The notes: generated from the sequence alone by a model not told the origin. A stretch of DNA of 64,000 bases from Pseudoips prasinana (GCA_951640165.1 OX621244.1:12604001-12668000); one strand, 5' to 3'. Counted from the first letter of the stretch, positions 10,740 to 21,833 are shown. Numbers and translations: made by a program.

Positions 10740-11694
10740 ATAAAACACAATATACTACATAATTTTCTGAAACATTTAACATGGAGCTGAATTCTAGTGT
10801 TTACGTATAAAAGATTCAATTGTGTTAGCAACACACGTTTTCGCCATATATCAGACTACATACGTAAATGTACAAATTTTGTTTGCCCTTAAAACAGAAA
10901 TATTGCCGGCGGTGTTCGCTTAAAACTTACGCGCTTGATGGCCGCTCGTGTAGAAGAAAATAGAATTTGAATAAATGGGAGAAATGCTTTTATTGAATAT
11001 AAGAGTGGAATATAAAGTACCAGGTGTAGCTGAAGCGGATAGTGTACAAACACAATGACTTAAAAGAATAGTATAGAATACTTGTCATATTTACCAAAAT
11101 ATGTAAATACGAAATCCGATTTATCGTTCTCGCCGGCCGTGAGCAAAACCGCGAACTCGCCGCATCTAACATCGCTCTGCATGACCTTTAGTTTTCATTC
11201 GTAACCATGAAATACTCTCACTAAACCTCTATCAGACGAGCGGCTTTATCTTCGCGTATTAACGTAGAATGACACTTGCAACCCCCTCCTGTAACTCCCG
11301 TAGCTGACCGCCCTAAGTTGAGATGTTAACCCCACAGGGCATTCTATCTAGTGCGTGTGACTAAGCTTGTAGTTGTTTTAGTAGGTGGCTCAAACTCTTA
11401 CTGATTTCTTAATCCGGTAATCAGTAAAAGTCTCCTACGCTTCATGTAAAAGTCGTGATAAAAACAAAACATATAAATAAATACTAATTATTGTGACATA
11501 TTGAAAGAACAAAATCTACGGTCAGCAGCAAAAATATCCATAATATATTCCCATATTACATACACTTCATAACTAATAGGTTAAAGGCGGTCCTGCTACC
11601 CCTTTGGTGAAGAATTTGGGTAGAAGGAGCGCCTTTTACCCCTTTAATTATTAATTTTAAAAAAGGTATATTTTTAAAGTTGTTACACAACTAC
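10740..11694. other. No gene recognised
   Basis: Moderately AT-rich, apparently single copy in this window. The CG-containing patches at 10905-10945 and 11120-11345 are not repetitive here. No exon could be identified. Confidence 0.4.
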
Positions 11695-12135
11695 TTTAAA
11701 ATATATCTTTTTCTTTTTTGATAAGACAGGGGGAAGCCACCCGCACAAAGTGCCTGTGTGTGGATATGTCGGTCTCCCGCCGACTAAACCTAACCTGCCA
11801 TGGACTTCTCTTGTTGCCTGATGAGGAGAGCCCCGGAAACCCGGATATGCTCCCACGCCAAATCCCAGATGTTTGGGACACGTACCTTGAGAGGGCTCTA
11901 ATTTGTCCTGCCCTATTGACTCCTGTCAGTTCGGCACAGCGACTGTGCCAAAAACAGATCGCTGCCTTTCAGGAGCCGTTTACACTTGGCAGAAGTAGAG
12001 GCAATTCTCATACTATCACCGCAGCCCCGAGGGCAGTTGGGCTATCAGCTACTGCCGCCACACCGACGCCCCTTCCGTATGCGAGTGTGACCAACTCGCT
12101 TCCGACCCTACTCGGCGGCCTTCTTCTGGATAAAA
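11695..12135 (-). mobile_element. Non-LTR retrotransposon 3' end (family H), longer copy
   Basis: Minus strand: GC-rich sequence ending 'gtggcttccccctgtcttat' and a short A-rich tail (complement of 11703-11717). It shares about 200 bp with 7005-7330 and extends about 230 bp further upstream. The 168-codon plus-strand frame across it is antisense to the element and is not a gene. Confidence 0.65.
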
Positions 12136-12465
12136 AATATCCAAAGCTGACAACTTTGTCAGCGTACTATTTTTTTCATTTCTTACTCTTTTCAATGACT
12201 TTCAAAAACATAAAGCTTATATGACAGATAAATTATTAAAGCATTTTGGGGTAAAATTTCATACAGTTCAAGTTTCTTTGATGGAGAAAATGTTTATTTG
12301 AATTTGGGTCAACATTACACAAAATATCCAATATTTTGGGCGTGTAATTTATTCAGTTTTAGAGCAAAGGCCTCGTGGGATCTTTGTGTGTAAGGGGTCT
12401 ACCATCTAACGTTTCTCTGTCTATCCAAATAAGCTATCATATAGATTTTTCAGACATCTTGAAAA
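12136..12465. other. AT-rich stretch, nothing recognised
   Basis: No supported feature. Confidence 0.4.
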
Positions 12466-12600
12466 TGAATTGTACAAATTTAAGTGCAGGTGGGAATCGA
12501 ACCCACGATCACGGGGTATCCGGCCCCATGTGCGTTAACCGCTCCGCCACCGCACCATGGTACTGGCACATCGAATTTATACAATCCATTCGAAATTTCA
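12466..12600 (-). mobile_element. SINE, family F (tRNA-like head)
   Basis: Minus strand: 'ggtgcggtggcggagcggtt' A-box region and 'cgtgggttcgattcccacct' B box, followed by 'taaatttgtacaattcattt'. The copy at 26010-26165 shares both the flanking 'cgaatggattgt' before the head and the sequence after it, so this is a repeat family rather than a single tRNA gene. The candidate anticodon loop lacks the conserved T33. Confidence 0.65.
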
Positions 12601-12729
12601 TAACGCCTTTAAGGCGCTTTAACGTCATCTACCGATTACCTACACGGCTAATAACGGCTGGAATGCCAATACTTAGATCGAACAATTCCAACAGATGGCG
12701 CTTTAAATTATTCATTTTTAAATATTGAT

Positions 12730-13215
12730 TAAATCATAGTTTTTATTATTAACTATGATTTATTTATAGGTTTTAGCATTTTAAACATGGTATACTGAAA
12801 ACAATCAGTTAGATGGTGAAGTGACACCATTAGAGCTCTGTTTTACCTGTTGGTTACATTATAACTTCATAATACTTTTGTATGAACACTTTTATTTGTT
12901 TAAAAACTCATGCTCGCTGCATTTCGACATGTGACTGATTTCAATTTATTGTACCTATTAACATGATGAAAATGTCAGTCATTCGTAAGTTTCGCATGAA
13001 TGGGTTTGTTTACTCATGGAATACATCCTCTAATATAAACATTTAGGTATAGATTCATGAGCCCGTGTGCTATTTCAAAATTGTTTTCTATCTGTGAACA
13101 ATTTTTTGATGAGTTATTAGGAAATATTGAAAAAGTTTGCTTTATGTTTTTTGCATGTATTGGCCAATTTCACAAAGGAATTTTTTAACCTATATACTAA
13201 ATTAAACACACTAAT
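12730..13215. other. AT-rich stretch, nothing recognised
   Basis: No supported feature. Confidence 0.4.
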
Positions 13216-13220
13216 AAATA

Positions 13221-13555
13221 ATGTCCTTATAGCCGAATTTCGGCCACAGCGGCAAGTCTCAAATGGACATATTATAATACACAAGTGTGTGCGTCAACAC
13301 AGGGGCATTTTCTATTCCATCACTCTTATGATCCGACGGGACGACTAGCGACACGACCAAAAAGAGGTCAGGTACAGGACCGACGGCTTTACTTACTTTT
13401 CAAGGGTATAATACCGCCAACTCCCAGACTTCGGGCTGATGCTAAAAGTTTTTCTTTTTACAGAAAATTCCTAAAATCACTTTTCTCGACCCGGGATTTG
13501 AACCCAGGACCTCGTTATCTACGGTTGAACACGCTACCGCTAGACCAACGAGGCA
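13221..13555 (-). mobile_element. SINE, family A
   Basis: Minus strand: head 'tgcctcgttggtctagcggt', B box 'tcctgggttcaaatcccggg', body as at 1739 with a few deletions (for example the cctcggagagcacg segment is lost), ending 'gccgaaattcggctata'. Confidence 0.85.
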
Positions 13556-13595
13556 GTTCAAATTAATTTTCCTACTATTGTCATTACTACTTTAG

Positions 13596-13800
13596 GGACC
13601 GACAGCTTAACGTGCACTCCAAAGTTCGGAGATGCTCAGAAATTAAATTTTTTGTTGGTCACCCATCTATGGACTGACCGCGAGCCTAGTTGCTTAACAT
13701 CGCCGATCACTTACAGACTGGTGAGAGCATCTAGCTTTGAGCGCCTTGTATGTCAATCATTTCTGCCAGTATGATGGCTGGGCCTATATCCTGAACTGGG
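13596..13800 (-). mobile_element. 5S rRNA-headed SINE (SINE3-like)
   Basis: Minus strand shows 'gatgttaagcaactaggctc', '..gcggtcagtcc' and 'atagatgggtgaccaac', which follow the 5S rRNA internal control region (GTTAAGCAAC ... GATGGGTGACC). The sequence continues into 'cacgttaagctgtcggtccc', part of the family A body. A second copy is at 63015-63310. Use of a 5S-type internal promoter by SINEs is established (SINE3 class). Sharing a body with tRNA-headed family A is my observation. Confidence 0.7.
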
Positions 13801-14262
13801 AATTTTCATACATTAAAAAAAAGAAAACATTAACGTACGTACTTAAAAATGAACTATAAGAAATTAAGAATTAGTTACAGACAAAAGAGACCGATATTTC
13901 AACTTTAGTTATGGAAACAGAGTTTGCTGCAGTTTCCGACATAGGTTTAATAAATAGCTACTTTAAATCAATAACACGTGGGCTGATTTTTGGTTGTTAC
14001 AAAATGCAACGAGAGCTTGAAATAACCCCGCTATTTCAAGTAATGAAACCAATATTCCAAGCATCTTATTGGATTTCACGAATGAGAATTTATTTTAATG
14101 AAAAATATAATGTTTTATTGAATAATAATTATAATAGATAAATTTACTAACTAATTACTTTACTTTATATATTAAACTATTTTTTCAAGTTGGAATAAGA
14201 AATATAACAAAGCATAAAACCAGTACATTATATACAGAAATATAATGTCTAGTATATATAGG
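13801..14262. other. No gene recognised
   Basis: A 76-codon plus-strand frame at 13911-14141 starts with ATG but has no recognisable domain, signal or repeat support. Most likely chance. Confidence 0.35.
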
Positions 14263-14486
14263 GACAATGTCACACAGATCATCCTAGCCCCAAACTAAGC
14301 AAAGCTTGTACTATGGGTACCAGGCGACGATATACATACTTATATAGATAGATAAATACTTAAATACATAGAAAACATCCATGGCTCAGAAACAAATATT
14401 CGTGCTCATCACACAAATATTTGCGCTTACCGGGATTCGAACCCAGGACCACCAGCTTCGTAGGCAGGAGCATTACCAACTAGGCT
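14263..14486 (-). mobile_element. SINE, family C (left arm of an inverted pair)
   Basis: Same order as 5591-5828 on the minus strand. Its tRNA head is cut at 'agcctagttgg' and abuts an inverted copy of the same head. Confidence 0.85.
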
Positions 14487-14556
14487 CACCGTAGCCTAGT
14501 TGGTAATGCTCATGCCTACGAAGTTGGTGATCCTGGGTTCGAATCCCGGTAAGCGT
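14487..14556 (+). mobile_element. SINE, family C head fragment (right arm of inverted pair)
   Basis: 'caccgtagcctagttggtaa' to 'gggttcgaatcccggtaagc'. It holds only the 70-bp tRNA-like head and lies head to head with the preceding copy, giving a palindrome of about 70 bp per arm. Confidence 0.85.
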
Positions 14557-16140
14557 CAATAACTCAACTTAATAACTCAACCAAGCACTTTGAAATTTGA
14601 CGATACAGCAAGTAGTCCCTAGGACCGTCCGTTTCAACCCTAATCCCTGTACCTAACTATTTTAGAAATATTTATCTTGATCCATATACTTACGATTCCG
14701 AACAAACACTTCAAAGGGTGTTCACTAATTACCTTTAACCCCACATTGCGTGGTCTTTAATTTATTTAAACGTTTAACATGTTACTATTAATTTCACTCA
14801 CATTGTAATCAAATTAGGACAACGAACTCCTTCTACGTGTTTATTTAAATTAAAATAACAAAGTCCCCTCCGAAAAACTTTAATTAATCAAGATTAATAG
14901 CTTACACTTTAACACTAGAGCCCTAAGGAATAACAATTACGTTGGCAAGCTTGCGATTGTCTCAGTTTTTCTGTCTAAGGGCGAAACATGTAGAGGAAAA
15001 CAAAGAAACTCGATTTGGAACCCTTCAGGGGTCGTAGGGAGCGTATTAAATTTGCATTAGACGAAATTGAAATACGCCCTCCGATGAGTCGTTACGAGGG
15101 AAGACTAATAATGTCCTCAATCCACATTGGGAAGATCTTCAAAGTCACGCCGTGACTATTTGATTAATTGAATCATTTTTTGCCTTCCCCTTTTAGAGGT
15201 ATGGTGGAGAAATTTGTCAATACTCTCTGTTGTATCCTGAAGTATCCATTGTATTAAACCGATCATTAAGGGCCTACCTCAAAAAAGGCGTATATCTACG
15301 CATCTCATCTCAGGAGGACGATACAATCATGAACTGAATTACATTATAAACTTGTATGATGGCATATGTATGTATGGCTATAAATGTTTGCGAAAACAAT
15401 AATAATTAATAAAAATAAAACTACGTTACTAATTAAAATAACGGAATCAGGAAATTTAGGTATAATTAATTTATAAACTACGTTTTTAGTATAATTATTT
15501 TAAATAATCCGTAATAATTCTGTGGCGGCAAGATATAGGGTGAGTATCAAAATACGAACAAACAAGCATTCTGCGTGGCCGATTATAAGCTTCAATATTG
15601 AAGGCGAGGTAATTTCGTTGAAATTAGTTTTGTTATTTAATTTTTAAATCATTTATAACATATTGTCTTATTTTATTGCAATGACTACATACTAAAATAT
15701 TTAAAATAATACAACTTACAATTATTAATATTTATAATTAGTAATTAATTATTTCATTTATTTTGTAGAAGTAGAAACCTATGGGGTCTTTCGACCGTAC
15801 TGATTTGTTTTCCTTTGCATTGATACTAGATCATATTATTATTCAAGGTACCCAATACAAAATATTTATATACCCAAGATCTGAATCACAGAAAAAATGA
15901 AAGACTTTCGATGTAACCCCTTAAAGCACAACCATCTGATGAGATCCTTCCGCAAGTGGGGGTTGATGCAGTCATTATTTCTCTAATAATTTGTCTTTCT
16001 CCCATTTCAGATTTCTGCGCTGAATGCATCAAAGGTTTTGGTTATAAACCGCTATGAAGAATTTGAATACGTTTGAAATCGGAAACAATTATTTTACTTT
16101 TAAGTATATTTAAATGCAATTTATGTCAGGTTATTGAAGG
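14557..16140. other. Longest apparently unique stretch in the left half; no gene recognised
   Basis: Contains less AT-rich blocks (14935-15210) with no long frame, no repeats shared with the window and no splice-bounded exon I can defend. A conserved non-coding element is possible but cannot be shown from one sequence. Confidence 0.35.
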
Positions 16141-16385
16141 CTGATGTGGGGTGACGGCTTAGACTATCATCATTTCATCGCATCCCGTGCGTGGGGGGCC
16201 TATTATTCGTCCGAGGGAGTACCTACCATGGGCAGCAGCATTTTTCTGTGAACTATGACCATCAAACGGCGATCGCCAGCCCGTCTGCAAAGCGTGGCGA
16301 TTATGGCATATCCCCCATTCTTTGGGGAGACTTTTGTCCAGCGGTGGACGTACACTGGCTGACATGATGATGATGATTGAAGGCT
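16141..16385 (+). mobile_element. RTE-type LINE 3' end or derived SINE (family G)
   Basis: 'cgatcgccagcccgtctgca', '..ggcgattatggcatatcc', 'gtccagcggtggacgtacac' and a (tgatga) run at the end are the classic lepidopteran RTE 3' tail. It is the plus-strand counterpart of 44725-44942 and 19670-19875. Confidence 0.65.
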
Positions 16386-16414
16386 TCATAGATCATACAT
16401 AATATTTCGAAAAT

Positions 16415-16645
16415 GGGAAATCATAAATTTAATCATCCGGCGGGTCTCAAACCTGCACCATCTACCAATCGGGGGTAGGCGCTCTGCGTTAAGCTACGAA
16501 CGATACACGCTGGCAGATCAAATTTAGGATTCCCTTGCTAACATCCTTCCGCATCAGACGCAGAGCGCCTACCCCGGATTGGTAGATGGTGCAGGTTCGA
16601 GACCCGCCGAACGACTAAATTTATGATTTCCCATTTTTGAGATTA
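16415..16645. repeat. Long inverted repeat with tRNA-like arms
   Basis: 16415-16496 and 16563-16643 are inverted copies of about 80 bp ('gcagagcgcctacccc', 'attggtagatggtgcaggtt', 'gagacccgcc', 'tttatgatttccca') separated by about 65 nt. Each arm contains a B-box-like 'ggttcgagacc' and an A-box-like 'tagcttaacgcagag'. One diverged arm recurs at 45710. Probably a foldback element made from a tRNA-like SINE head. Confidence 0.7.
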
Positions 16646-16699
16646 GATAAACGCTTTGCATTGCAAATAATGCTATTAAAATACATAATATTATTGTTT

Positions 16700-17069
16700 C
16701 TATGGATAAAACCAAATTTCAATGCTCCAGTATTATAAGTTTTCTAAATTGAACCAACAAATCATTATCAAATTTACAAAATTTAACTCTTTGGCTGTAA
16801 ATTTGACTGTAAAATTAATAGGTTACGCAGATACCTACATGTACCAAGATACCCATCTTAAGTTTCTAAGTTTGTTTTTCTCAGGTTTGACGAGTCGTGA
16901 CAGAACAGTTTTATAAACACAAGGACTAAGGTTAGAATTATATTGTAGCAAAGTTGATACAGAGGTTTACTTTATATTTTAGATAAGTAACTTGAATGCT
17001 GTTTATGCTTTTCATTAAAAAAAAATAAGCATGGTTTATTTATGAAAAAGTTATAAAATTATTCATGAA
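16700..17069. other. AT-rich stretch, nothing recognised
   Basis: No supported feature. Confidence 0.4.
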
Positions 17070-17238
17070 CTAGCTGTGCCCCGCGGTGTTACCCGCGTTA
17101 AATTTTATAAATTTTCTTTGCTATAAACCTTACGGAGCCCGAGACCTTTGCAACGAATGCAAAACCGTGGAAATCGGTTCGTGCGTTCTGGAGTTATAGC
17201 GTCAGGAAGGAAAACCCGACTTATTTTTATATAGTAGA
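17070..17238 (-). mobile_element. Short Helitron, second 5' subtype
   Basis: Minus strand ends 'taacgcgggtaacaccgcgg', spacer, CTAG (17070-17073). Its 5' part (tctactatataaaaataagt) and interior ('gaaccgatttccacggtttt') differ from the 7982 family, so the same 3' end is joined to a different body. Confidence 0.7.
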
Positions 17239-17489
17239 TAAAATGCAATAGAATGGCACGAACGTGAGGAGGTTCCTTACTCTTTCGCCCTGGCTATCAG
17301 CGATCTATATTTAATGATATATTATCGTTTTTGCCTTTATTAATTGGTAATAAATATGAAAGAAATAATAATTGTAGAAGAATAATAGTACAAAACAATG
17401 CCATCTTAACATATATAATCCATATTTCATCCATAGGTATCATCTGGATGAATGGTAGTCTACTACCGCGCATTGTACAAAAATCTTTT

Positions 17490-17690
17490 TACCACCCTCC
17501 ACAACTTTGTGACGGTGGAGATATATCCGAGTTGGTTTCCTTTCTCAAAGGCCGGCAACGCACTTGCGACTTTGCTGATGATTCGAGTGTCCATGAACCC
17601 GGTGATCACTGACCATCAAATAACACACTGGTTCATTTACCTTGCTATCATATAAAAATAAATAAATAAGTTAAAAACAAATCCAAGCTA
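17490..17690 (+). mobile_element. LINE 3' tail with A-rich end
   Basis: 'tctcaaaggccggcaacgca', 'cccggtgatcactgaccatc' and 'tatcatataaaaataaataa' match the widespread lepidopteran LINE tail also seen on the other strand at 29706-29890. Confidence 0.6.
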
Positions 17691-17699
17691 CTATTTCAA

Positions 17700-18080
17700 C
17701 GAGACCACTAACTTATCAAAAACATTTAATAGAGTGAAAGCAACTACATTCATTGAATTAAATAGAACTAAAGTCTATTCAGAACTAAAGTAATCATTGA
17801 TTACACCTGTTGTCTAGCCTAAAACCAGCCTCTTGTTGTAGTTACAGTTAGTTTAAATTAAATCTAGATTCCATTTAACTTTCCATTGACTTTCTCAATG
17901 TGAATAGTTTTACCGGCTTCATGTCTTGAAACTTTTATTTCAATTATTAACTCTACTATATTGTCGAATTATAATTAAAAGTTTTTTATTAACCAGACGT
18001 TTACGCACATCATAAATGGGAGATGATAAATTTTGCCCATCGGCGGCGATTCAAAAAGTACCTTCTACTATATATAAACA
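17700..18080. other. No gene recognised
   Basis: 18010-18062 ('cataaatgggagatgataaa') may be a diverged scrap of the tRNA-like foldback family at 16415. Confidence 0.35.
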
Positions 18081-18268
18081 CAAGCTGTGCCCCGCGGTTT
18101 TACCCACTTAAAAACTTTATAAATTATATAGCCTTTGTGTGAATCTAGGGTGTCAGCTAATTCCATACCAAATTTTATTGAAATCGCTCCGGCCGTTTAG
18201 ACGTGTAGAAGTAACAAACATACACACTCACACAGTCACAAACTTTCGCCTTTATATTATTAGTGTGA
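18081..18268 (-). mobile_element. Short Helitron (7982 family), inverted
   Basis: Minus strand begins TC (tcacactaatataaaggcga) and contains 'tctaaacggccggagcgatt', '..ctgacaccctagatt' and a partly decayed terminal hairpin (gggtaaaaccgcggggca). The terminal CTAG is mutated to CTTG-like sequence. Confidence 0.75.
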
Positions 18269-18551
18269 TTATTATAAAAGGTATTAACGCGACTAACCTT
18301 TATTGCTATTTTCACGACGTTAGGCTAGTCGCGTTACTACACAAAACAATGTTTATATATAATTATGATACACGAAAGTTTAAAAATGTATAACTTCAAC
18401 TATATTCGGAGTACTCTATAGAGCAGAAGGAGAGGAGAGGAGCGGTCTACCGTATGATACGAACAATACGATACGAAACGATATGTAGCGATAGATCAAA
18501 TTTATGATTACCGTAGTTTAAATGAATCTTTTGCATTGCAAATGCTAATAA

Positions 18552-18706
18552 AAGTGTGTATGTTTGTTACTTCTTCACGTCTAAACGGCTGGAGCGATTT
18601 TAATAAAAAATTGGTATGGATTTAGCTGACACCGTGAATTAACACATAGGCTATATTATATTTATTTATAAAGTTTAACGCGGGTAAAACCGCAACGCAC
18701 AGCTAG
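18552..18706 (+). mobile_element. Short Helitron (7982 family), 5'-truncated
   Basis: 'gtgtgtatgtttgttacttc', 'taaacggctggagcgatttt', '..tagctgacaccgtg', the terminal 'taacgcgggtaaaaccgc' and CTAG|T at 18703-18706. Confidence 0.75.
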
Positions 18707-18759
18707 TTGAACAATATTTACGGTTTCATTGCTTCACCGGACAATAGCGACGAGCGGGG

Positions 18760-19665
18760 ACTTCAGAAATAATAATTATTCTTTGTAGTACCTAAGTGAC
18801 TTTTATATGGCATATTATAAAACGACCCTTGTTTTACTACATTCGTTAAAGATTTTAATATTATAATTTCAAAAAATCCCCTCCCTCCGTCCCACCACTG
18901 AGCGTTGAGACTCAGGCATCGAAGTATCGCTTCCACCGTCGTGGAACCCTCAACAAATTTAGTCCAACTGAAAGAAGGAGCTGGAAAAAATAGACTTCCC
19001 TCTAGAGCTTAATGGGAGACTTAATGATATGACGAGGCTACAGCCTCCAAAAACGAATTATAACGAGAGGCAAAAGCTGTATTATATTTAAGTCCCATCA
19101 TATTGTTATACTTGATTCCACTAGCAGGCAAAAACGGCATAAGCGCTGAAGTTGTTCCTTGTGTCTATAAGATCTGTGCAATAAACTACTCCCGATATTT
19201 ATTGTAAGCTATTTAACATAATATCATGCTCCATAACACTCTGCCAAGGTATGTGATGAGTGATTAGTACGTCAACAAGTTTATGTATCAAAGACTGTAA
19301 TTAGAAATAGATCCTCATAAAATTCATAAGTCGATTCGATTCAGCTAATACCGCGTTGTTACAAAGTATTAAAAAGAAATTGGTTTGTATTGAGTCATAC
19401 TTTTAGCTCCAAAGAAATTGAATGTAGAATGTCCAGGCGTACCTTTGAGATGGGTGAGCGATAATAAAGGCGTGACTTTACCCCGTGACTCATTGGTGAC
19501 GCAACTTTATTGGGTCTTAAGGGTTTTATTGCTGAAATAAATTTGTTATCTTTTGGTTACATGTGGTCCAAATTGTAACTAATAATTTATATATGGTTAG
19601 TCCGTCCATTATGTTTGTCATCTGCCACAAGAGAAAAATTCGGTAACTAAACTATCTTGTTTATT
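18760..19665. other. No gene recognised
   Basis: Apparently unique here. Slightly richer in G+C at 18885-19070 and 19430-19520, without a long frame. Confidence 0.35.
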
Positions 19666-19669
19666 ATTA

Positions 19670-19875
19670 TCAGCACCATTACAGCTGCAAGAAATCCACT
19701 GCTGGACAAGCCTCTTCCAAGAATCATCTTGGGGGAAATGTTATAATCGCCACACTTGACAGACGGGTTGGCGATCGCAGTAAGATGGTCATAGTACTCA
19801 GAATGATGCTGCTGCCCGTCCTCGAGTCGATTGTGGCGACTTCTACGCCCCCCACGGGATGAGGTGGGGTGATGA
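19670..19875 (-). mobile_element. RTE-type LINE tail, family G
   Basis: 'ccactgctggacaagcctct', 'ataatcgccacacttgacag', '..acgggttggcgatcgcag' and '..cacgggatgaggtggggtg' match 44725-44942 in the same orientation. Confidence 0.7.
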
Positions 19876-19879
19876 TTTT

Positions 19880-20232
19880 TTTTTTCTTTTTGATGTGAAA
19901 CATCTATTGCCGCACGTAAAACAGATTTCTGGCGTGGCGACACATGCCGTGGTGTTTTTTTTTAGTTCCTATCACAATATGTTCTTTTCGACTTCGACTT
20001 CGACTTGATTTCGACTTTGACTTCGACTGCGACTTATACTTCGACTTCGACTGCGACTTATACTTCGCCTTCGACTTCGTCTTCGACTTCGACATGACTT
20101 CGACTTTGACTTCGACTTTGACTTCGACTGCGACTCATACTTCGACTTCGACTGCGACTTCTGCATATTACTTTTACAAAATAATGTCGATGTTTCACAT
20201 CTGCCAGGCGTCCCGTGACGGCTCACATTTTT
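19880..20232. mobile_element. Short inverted-repeat element (TTCGAC family), copy 1
   Basis: 'gatgtgaaacatc' at 19892-19904 and its exact reverse complement at 20189-20201 bracket shared body sequences ('acagatttctggcgtggcga', 'cctatcacaatatgttcttt', 'ctgcatattacttttacaaa') and a TTCGAC microsatellite. The right flank 'tcccgtgacggctcacattt' is also common to copies 2 and 3, so the true end is outside the inverted repeat. Superfamily unknown. Confidence 0.7.
19987..20160 (+). repeat. TTCGAC/TTCGACTGCGACTTATAC microsatellite
   Basis: Hexamer-based array with higher-order 'ctgcgacttatac' interruptions. It gives Asp/Phe-rich plus frames and Ser/Lys/Arg-rich minus frames that imitate SR-type proteins. 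These are low-complexity artefacts. Confidence 0.9.
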
Positions 20233-20309
20233 TGTTTGACCCAAATTCACGTTAAAAACTACATTATATTTTGATATTTGACTTTGATTATAAATTAAAT
20301 TAACGATAC

Positions 20310-21480
20310 TTTTTTTTTTGGGGGCCACCCAGATTTTTGGGGGCCACCCAGCTTTTTGGGGGCCACCCAGATTTTTGGGGCCACCCAGCTTTTTGGGGGC
20401 CACCCAGATTTTTGGGGGCCACCCAGATTTTTGGGGGCCACCCAGCTATTTGGGGGCCACCCAGATTTTTGGGGGCCACCCAGATTTTTGGGGGCCACCC
20501 AGCTTTTTGGGTGCCACCCAGCTTTTTGGGGGCCGCCCAGATTTTTGATAGCCACCCAGCTTTTTGGGGGCCACCCAGATTTTTGGGGGCCACCCAGCTT
20601 TTTGGGGGCGACCCAGCTATTTGGGGGCCACCCAGCTATTTGGGGGCCACCCAGCTTTTTGGGGCCCGCATAGATTTTTGGGGCCACCCAGATTTTTGGG
20701 GGCCACCCAGAGTTTTGGGGACACCCAGCTTTTTGTGGGGCACCCAGCAATATGGGGGCCACCCAGCTTTTTGGGGGCCACCCAGTTTTTTGGGGGCCAC
20801 CCGGCTTTTTGGAGGCCACCCAGATTTTTGGGGGCCACCCAGCTTTTTGGGGGCCACCCAGATTTTTGGGGGCTGCCCAGATTTTTGGTGGCCGCCCAGA
20901 TTTTTGGGGGCCACCCAGATTTTTGGGGCTCACCCAGCTTTTTCGGGGTCACCCAGATTTTTGGGGGCCACCCAGATTTTTGGGTGCCTCCCAGATTTTT
21001 GGGGGCCACCCAGGTTTTTGGGTGCCAATCAGCTTTTTGGGGGCCACCCACCTTTTTGGGGGCCACCCAGCTATTTGGGGGCCACCCAGATTTTTAGGGG
21101 CCACCCAGCTTTTTGGGGGCCGCCCAGATTTTTGGGGGGCACCCAGCAATATGGGGGACGCCCAGCTTTTTGGGGGCCACCCAGCTATTTGGGGGCCAGC
21201 CAGCTATTTGAGGGCCACCCAGCTTTTTGGGGCCCGCATAGATTTTTGGGGCCACCCATATTTTTGGGGGCCACCCAGCTTTTTGGGTGCCACCCAGCTT
21301 TTTGAGGGCCGCCTAGATTTTTGGGTGCCACCCAGATTTTTGGGGGCCACCCAGATTTTTGGGGGCCACCCAGATTTTTGGGGGCCACCCAGATTTTTGG
21401 AGGCCACCCAGATTGTTGGGTGCCACCCAGCTTTTTGGGGGCCACCCAGATTTTTGGGGGCCACCCACCTTTTTGGGGGA
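20310..21480. repeat. 19-bp minisatellite, about 60 units
   Basis: Unit 'gggggccacccagattttt' and the variant with 'agctttttt' in its last part, repeated for about 1.17 kb with scattered substitutions. Because 19 is not a multiple of 3 and the unit has no stop in any frame, several frames on both strands stay open for hundreds of codons (longest about 322 codons, plus strand, 20337-21305). The predicted peptides (GGHPAFWGPPRFLGATQ type) are by-products of repeat structure. I see no promoter, splice or codon evidence for expression. Confidence 0.95.
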
Positions 21481-21672
21481 TACTGTAATAAAGAATAAGA
21501 ACTGTACTGTAATAAAGAATAAACTGTATACCTTTTAAGCCGTTAGAACGCCTGTGGTACAGGTTTAACCTAGTACTGGCACAAATTGTCTATAGCTTAG
21601 TATTAATTATTTTTAAAGTAAGTAGATATAATTTTGTACACATTATTTCTTGAAAAAGATTTATTATTATTA

Positions 21673-21833
21673 TTATTTACAAAAGAAAAAAAAAACGTAG
21701 TAGGTAGATATGTAGTATATTGGTTGGTATTTACAAACCGGAAGACGCAGCGTGGGCAGGCCAAGATGGACCGATGATCTTGTGCGGGTCACTGGAAACT
21801 GCTGGATGCGGATAGCGCAAGACCGGCGATTGT
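21673..21833 (+). repeat. Duplicated chimeric junction, copy 1
   Basis: A family D SINE tail (tatttacaaaagaaaaaaaa, then 'tagatatgtagtatatt') is joined to an RTE ORF2 C-terminal piece ('accggaagacgcagcgtggg', 'ctggatgcggatagcgcaag'). The same chimera with the same join occurs at 22508-22677. Confidence 0.8.

Noticed and set aside
11718..12224. A 168-codon plus-strand frame
   Set aside because: Antisense to a LINE 3' end that also occurs at 7005-7330.
13640..13740. A functional 5S rRNA gene
   Set aside because: Only the control-region half resembles 5S, it is diverged, and it is followed by a SINE body instead of a T-run terminator.
13911..14141. A small host gene of 76 codons
   Set aside because: No domain, no codon or context support, and chance frames of this size are common here.
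19904..20403. SR-like Ser/Lys/Arg-rich proteins on the minus strand (also 22934-23170)
   Set aside because: Translation of a TTCGAC microsatellite.
20337..21305. A 322-codon open frame and several others in the 19-bp repeat
   Set aside because: Open frames follow from a stop-free tandem unit; they appear on both strands and in several frames.
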